64,000 nt of DNA from a bacterium (GTDB lineage: Bacteria; Patescibacteriota; Saccharimonadia; Saccharimonadales; UBA4665). Both the position numbers and the translations under genes were made by a program. Shown here in pieces: positions 60,635-64,000 of this stretch; positions within the stretch are counted from its first letter, which is position 1; each line of letters starts with the position of its first letter. Below the pieces are notes generated by a model. The model made no database searches. It saw only the letters and a list, made by a program, of their open reading frames with translations, and was not told the origin of the DNA. The stretch is taken from the NCBI GenBank assembly GCA_021803105.1, contig JAJZMC010000010.1:62001-126000 (forward strand), in the 5' to 3' direction.

Positions 60635-61093
60635 TTAATCAATAGTAACTATTTCATAATCAATTGTTTCGTTTGGTGTTTTAATTACGACCTTATCGCC
60701 AATTTTTTTACCAATTAACTCCATACCAATTGGTGATTCATCAGATATCTTACCATTAAGAGGATCGGCTTCAACCGTACCAACTATCTGAAATTCTTTC
60801 ATTAATTTATTATTTTTAAGTTTAACAAAAGAACCAAGTGCAATAACATGACTATCATGCGGTTTCTTAATAACTTCGACATTTAATAAAATATTCTCAA
60901 TTTCTGCTATTCTAGCCTCATTACGCTCTTGTTCAGAACGTGAAGATCGATATTCATCATTCTCACTTAAATCACCTAGCTCTCGTGCTACTCGGATGGC
61001 TTCGGCTAAAACAGGTCTAGCAGCAATTAATTTAGCTAACTCTGCTTTTAATTCTTCTAATCCACTAGGTGTTAACCGATAAAGTTTTTTCAT
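60635..61093 (-). CDS. greA: Transcription elongation factor GreA
   Basis: A 152-residue protein with an N-terminal coiled coil (about residues 8-75) carrying the acidic tip GDLSENDEYRSSRSEQ, and a C-terminal FKBP-like domain (GSFVKLKNN, SPIGMELIGKKIGD). It inserts into the RNA polymerase secondary channel to rescue backtracked complexes by transcript cleavage. AGGAAATG precedes the start by a suitable distance. Confidence 0.95.
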   Translation of the reverse strand: MKKLYRLTPSGLEELKAELAKLIAARPVLAEAIRVARELGDLSENDEYRSSRSEQERNEARIAEIENILLNVEVIKKPHDSHVIALGSFVKLKNNKLMKEFQIVGTVEADPLNGKISDESPIGMELIGKKIGDKVVIKTPNETIDYEIVTID

Positions 61094-61145
61094 AAATTAC
61101 ATTTCCTGTCTAATGTTTTTCTAAATTATCAATCATATCTAAATT

Positions 61146-62396
61146 CTATTGTATCATTTTAATTAATTCAGTCTGAGATAAATACTTAAGATGCGGTGAT
61201 GAACGTAACTTAAATTCATACAGTTGATCTTTTATAGTTTGATCATTTACCACAACTCTAAATGGTATACCTAGAAGATCAGCATCAGCAAATTTATCGG
61301 CTGGCCGTACATTACGGTCATCATATATTACTGCAATGCCTAATAATGTCAAGTCCTGATATAATTTATCAGCTATTTTCACTAATTTAGGCTCCTCTTT
61401 AATAAAGGTTAGGTAAACTTTATAAGGAGCAATCTCCACCGGCCAATTAAGACCTTTCTCGTCAGAAAAATGCTCAGCTATAACCCCCAGTAATCGGCTA
61501 ATGCCTATACCATAACAACCCATAATTATTGACTGGCGTTGACCATCTTTATTAGTATAATAAACATCTAAAGCGTCAGTATATTTACTTTCCAAATGAA
61601 AAGTATTACCTACTTCAACTGCTTTAACTTTAACAAGATCAGCCGAATTTAAACCTAATTTTTGAAGATTCTCTTTCTTGAATATTTCCTGATTAATAGC
61701 AATCTTTTTAACTTTATCTAAATATATTACATCTTCACCAATCTCACTAACTGTTTGAAACTCATCACTAAAACGATCAGTAAAAATACCACCATCGGCA
61801 TAAGTTCGATAGGTATTATCTCCTAAACCCAATCGTTCATAAACAGCATAATATCCCTTTAGTATTAAGTTATAAATTTCTTGATGTTCTTGTTGATTAC
61901 TAGCAAAAGAATACATATCCTTCATTAAAAATTCTCGTCCCCGTAGCAAACCACTCTTAGCTCTTAATTCATTACGAAATTTATTTTGTATCTGATAAAC
62001 AATAACCGGTAAATCTTTATACGATTTAATAAAATCACCTAAAGCGTCAACAATCGGCTCTTCATGAGTTAAACCAACACCAAGCTCAGTTCCATTAACT
62101 AATTTTGTTTTAAACCAATTATCGACTTTTTTATCATCCCACCTATCAGTCTTCAACCAAATATCTTTTGGTTGCAAGGTACTCATTAATAATTCCTGGC
62201 CACCAACTTTATTCATTTCTTCTCTAACAATTTGTTTAATATGCTCAAGAACAATTAATCCAAGTGGCAAATAGGCATAAACACCAGCCATTTCTTTATG
62301 TATATAACCAGCTTTAATTAATAACTGGGCATTAATAGCCGTCTCATCCGATGGAACAGTTTTTGATGTTTTAGAAATCAGTTTAGAAAATTTCAT
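61146..62396 (-). CDS. proS: Prolyl-tRNA synthetase, short form
   Basis: A 416-residue class II enzyme. Motif 1 and TSE-like LTHEEPIVD, motif 2 FRNELRAKSGLLRGREFLMKD (in part), GCYGIGISRLLG as motif 3, and a C-terminal anticodon domain (PYKVYLTFIKEE, then DDRNVRPADKF). Bacterial-type ProRS is normally about 570 residues because of an editing insertion (INS); that domain is missing here, so deacylation of Ala-tRNA-Pro would need another protein. AAGGAAAAT gives a ribosome site. Confidence 0.95.
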   Translation of the reverse strand: MKFSKLISKTSKTVPSDETAINAQLLIKAGYIHKEMAGVYAYLPLGLIVLEHIKQIVREEMNKVGGQELLMSTLQPKDIWLKTDRWDDKKVDNWFKTKLVNGTELGVGLTHEEPIVDALGDFIKSYKDLPVIVYQIQNKFRNELRAKSGLLRGREFLMKDMYSFASNQQEHQEIYNLILKGYYAVYERLGLGDNTYRTYADGGIFTDRFSDEFQTVSEIGEDVIYLDKVKKIAINQEIFKKENLQKLGLNSADLVKVKAVEVGNTFHLESKYTDALDVYYTNKDGQRQSIIMGCYGIGISRLLGVIAEHFSDEKGLNWPVEIAPYKVYLTFIKEEPKLVKIADKLYQDLTLLGIAVIYDDRNVRPADKFADADLLGIPFRVVVNDQTIKDQLYEFKLRSSPHLKYLSQTELIKMIQ

Positions 62397-62449
62397 TTTA
62401 TTTTCCTTAAATTAAGCCTGCTTACATTATACTGTAATTATCTAAATTT

Positions 62450-63235
62450 TTATCTAGTTGATACCGCTAAAAACAATAAATAAAAAGCTACGCCGTTTTT
62501 TATAGCATGTAAAATCATAGATGAATACAAACCACCCGTTTTCTCTCGTAGATATACTAATACTAAAGATAAAACAAAAGTATCAACTGCCCCAACCCAT
62601 AATAATCCAGATGCGCCACCTTCCGGTAAATGAGCAGCGGCAAAAAATACAGAAGTCATAATAGCAGCAAAGAAAATAGGTAAAATCTTTTTAAAATTAC
62701 TATATAAAAATCCCCGAACCATAATTTCTTCAGCAATTGGTGGCAAAATTACTAAACTAATAAACGTAATTATTAGCTGGGCTACACCGTGAACATTATT
62801 AAATCCAATGTGCTGAGCCTGATTAACGTTAAAACCGGTCCAAAACTTAGTTAAAAGTGAAATAGCAATTAAAAATCCAGCATAATAAATTGGAATACCT
62901 AGTAAACCATAATAAAGATCGCTTATTTTAGGTCTTCTTAATCCAATAGCTGATATTTTTATTTTTCTAAGTTTTAAATAATACCAAATTGCTAATATAT
63001 TAATAAGTTCAGCTAATAAAATATAAATAAATTGAGCAAAAACAGAATTATTTAACCAATTATTAGCTGTTGCTTGATTCCAAGATCTTAATACTGGATA
63101 AAGAGAAACCAGAAAACCGGCAATAATCTGAGATAAGAAAAAAACAATAAGTATATAAATTATGCCAAACCATGGTTGAAAATTATTCTGATCGGTGTCT
63201 CTAATTTCTAAAAAATTTTTCTTAAAATAATTCAT
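62450..63235 (-). CDS. CPBP-family intramembrane metalloprotease
   Basis: A 261-residue protein with about seven transmembrane helices. The CPBP (Rce1/Abi-like) motifs are present: EEIMVRGFLYS (EExxxR) near residue 172, FFAAAHLPEG with its histidine, and HAIKNG near the end. Related enzymes cleave prenylated or membrane-embedded peptides; the substrate is unknown. It lies 3 bases from the RseP-like protease gene, so two intramembrane proteases are encoded side by side. Confidence 0.88.
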   Translation of the reverse strand: MNYFKKNFLEIRDTDQNNFQPWFGIIYILIVFFLSQIIAGFLVSLYPVLRSWNQATANNWLNNSVFAQFIYILLAELINILAIWYYLKLRKIKISAIGLRRPKISDLYYGLLGIPIYYAGFLIAISLLTKFWTGFNVNQAQHIGFNNVHGVAQLIITFISLVILPPIAEEIMVRGFLYSNFKKILPIFFAAIMTSVFFAAAHLPEGGASGLLWVGAVDTFVLSLVLVYLREKTGGLYSSMILHAIKNGVAFYLLFLAVSTR

Positions 63236-63238
63236 AAT

Positions 63239-64000
63239 TTAAAAAAACCTATGAATATCCACATTAGTAACTAAAATAATTATGATAAGTAAAATAATAA
63301 ACCCAATGGCATTAATTAATTCTTCTGTTTTAGCGCTAATCGGTTTTTTAATTAATCTAGCAATTAACATCATCCAAAGACGACCACCATCTAAAGCTGG
63401 TATTGGTAAAATATTCATAATTGCTAAAGTAAGTGATATTAAAGCAATAATAGTAAACATAAACTGATATCCTAATATGCTACTCTGTTTTAGAATAAAA
63501 AATATACCAACCGGACCGCTAACTTGTGAGGAAGCACTACATTCACCATTTTGTCTAGCAATTTTGTTATTAGTTAAAGTACCAGCAATTATACTACCTA
63601 ACCCATAAACAGCATTGCCTAAACCTTTAAAAGTTAATGCTGTAACTTGAGTACTTAAACCTAGCGCTGTAATTGGTGCTGACCAAGTAGACCTCACTAA
63701 ACTATAAGAAACTGGAGAAATACCTAAATAACCTTTTGGTGGAGTAACTACTTGACAGGCTCTAGCAGCTTTGTAAGCCTTAATATAGGCAACCTGAGAA
63801 GCCTTAACAACCGCAGAAGACAATAAAGTAGCAGAAGTTTGCTTAATTTTTCCGGTAACGGGGTTTTTATACAGTATATTTATTTTTTGATCGGCTAAAC
63901 TAGCTGTTAAATTCGGTAGATTATTGACATTACTAATCGTTTTTAAACTTTTACCATATTGACCGATAGCTAATATCTGATCATTGGCAGATAGCCCAGC
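63239..64000 (-). CDS. RseP-like site-2 protease (M50), C-terminal part
   Basis: The frame stays open to the window edge, so the gene starts outside. The visible 253 codons start with a PDZ domain (AGLSANDQILAIGQYGKSLK in frame at 64000), followed by a long hydrophilic stretch and membrane helices. The C-terminal metal-binding motif is IPALDGGRLWMM. The HExxH helix must lie upstream. RseP-type proteases cut transmembrane anchors such as anti-sigma factors. An internal TTG at 63823 is not a start. Confidence 0.92.
   Translation of the reverse strand, partial: AGLSANDQILAIGQYGKSLKTISNVNNLPNLTASLADQKINILYKNPVTGKIKQTSATLLSSAVVKASQVAYIKAYKAARACQVVTPPKGYLGISPVSYSLVRSTWSAPITALGLSTQVTALTFKGLGNAVYGLGSIIAGTLTNNKIARQNGECSASSQVSGPVGIFFILKQSSILGYQFMFTIIALISLTLAIMNILPIPALDGGRLWMMLIARLIKKPISAKTEELINAIGFIILLIIIILVTNVDIHRFF

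Noticed and set aside
63239-63823. Complete gene starting at TTG 63823
   Set aside because: The frame continues upstream to the window edge and encodes a PDZ domain expected in RseP, so 63823 is internal.
1-64000. UGA recoded to glycine or tryptophan, as in Gracilibacteria/SR1 or mycoplasmas
   Set aside because: Several genes end in TGA at ATGA overlaps (for example 5101-5103 and 40634-40636), conserved proteins need no read-through, and an RF2 gene is present.
1-64000. CRISPR array, insertion sequences or prophage
   Set aside because: No regularly spaced repeats, transposase, integrase or phage structural genes were seen in the window.

Overview
The window is an AT-rich bacterial chromosome segment that most resembles Candidatus Saccharibacteria (TM7, Patescibacteria/CPR). 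This is inferred from four things: a VirB2/PrgI/VirB4-type secretion locus, a protein joining sigma-70 region 4 to HARE-HTH domains, stripped-down housekeeping proteins (ProRS without its insertion domain, SecA without the zinc tail, a divergent L27), and many genes that look leaderless. The genetic code is standard: TGA is used as a stop and a GGQ/SPF-type RF2 gene (prfB) is present, which argues against Gracilibacteria/SR1.

Layout. 1-2217: 3' end of rlmH, then a minus-strand lipid module (CarS-like CDP-lipid synthase, PHP phosphoesterase, CDP-alcohol phosphatidyltransferase). 2444-7345: plus-strand type IV secretion-like operon (VirB2-like pilin, VirB2/VirB6-like membrane protein, PrgI/VirB3-like protein, TraC-like protein, VirB4 ATPase, CHAP hydrolase). 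7503-10414: accessory patch next to tRNA-Glu, with MazEF, a Fic protein that has lost its catalytic histidine, and an exported protein. 10716-15797: PAS histidine kinase and response regulator, an RsuA-type pseudouridine synthase, der and pth. 15796-16188: a gene-free interval bounded by a near-consensus minus-strand promoter and a strong terminator, a candidate structured ncRNA of about 355 nt. 16270-20037: a 57-aa membrane protein, topA, and the sigma4/HARE regulator.

20660-29225: a compact minus-strand division/cell-wall (dcw) cluster, mraZ-rsmH-ftsL-ftsI-mraY-ftsW-murG-ftsQ, without Mur ligases, ftsA or ftsZ. It has MraZ boxes and DnaA boxes upstream of mraZ and a leader with competing helices between mraZ and rsmH. 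29233-34886: an exported small protein, then an operon of NYN nuclease, PIF1-like helicase, glyS and recO, headed by a degenerate two-component pair. 34959-41031: a membrane-anchored protein, a Panacea-type toxin-antitoxin pair, a methyltransferase, xseBA, a flippase-like protein, and a Phd-VapC module flanked by imperfect direct repeats. 41282-42766: a THUMP-type RNA methyltransferase and rpmA.

42771-64000 is one long minus-strand housekeeping block: a receiver protein, pyrG, a cell-separation group (CtpA protease, PcsB-like coiled-coil/CHAP hydrolase, ftsX, ftsE), prfB, M16 peptidase, secA, hpf, serS, a RumA-type methyltransferase, a HAD phosphatase, a small metallopeptidase, lysS, greA, proS, a CPBP protease, and an RseP-like protease cut by the window edge.

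A recurring feature is a -10 hexamer 6-9 nt before a start codon, with no Shine-Dalgarno sequence. It is seen for mazE, the 10414 gene, rsuA, der, pth, the 16270 gene, the 29487 gene, phd, the flippase gene and the THUMP methyltransferase. Other genes (hpf, secA, pyrG, greA, proS, rpmA) carry clear Shine-Dalgarno sequences, so two modes of initiation appear to coexist. All functions are read from motifs and context; no database search was run.
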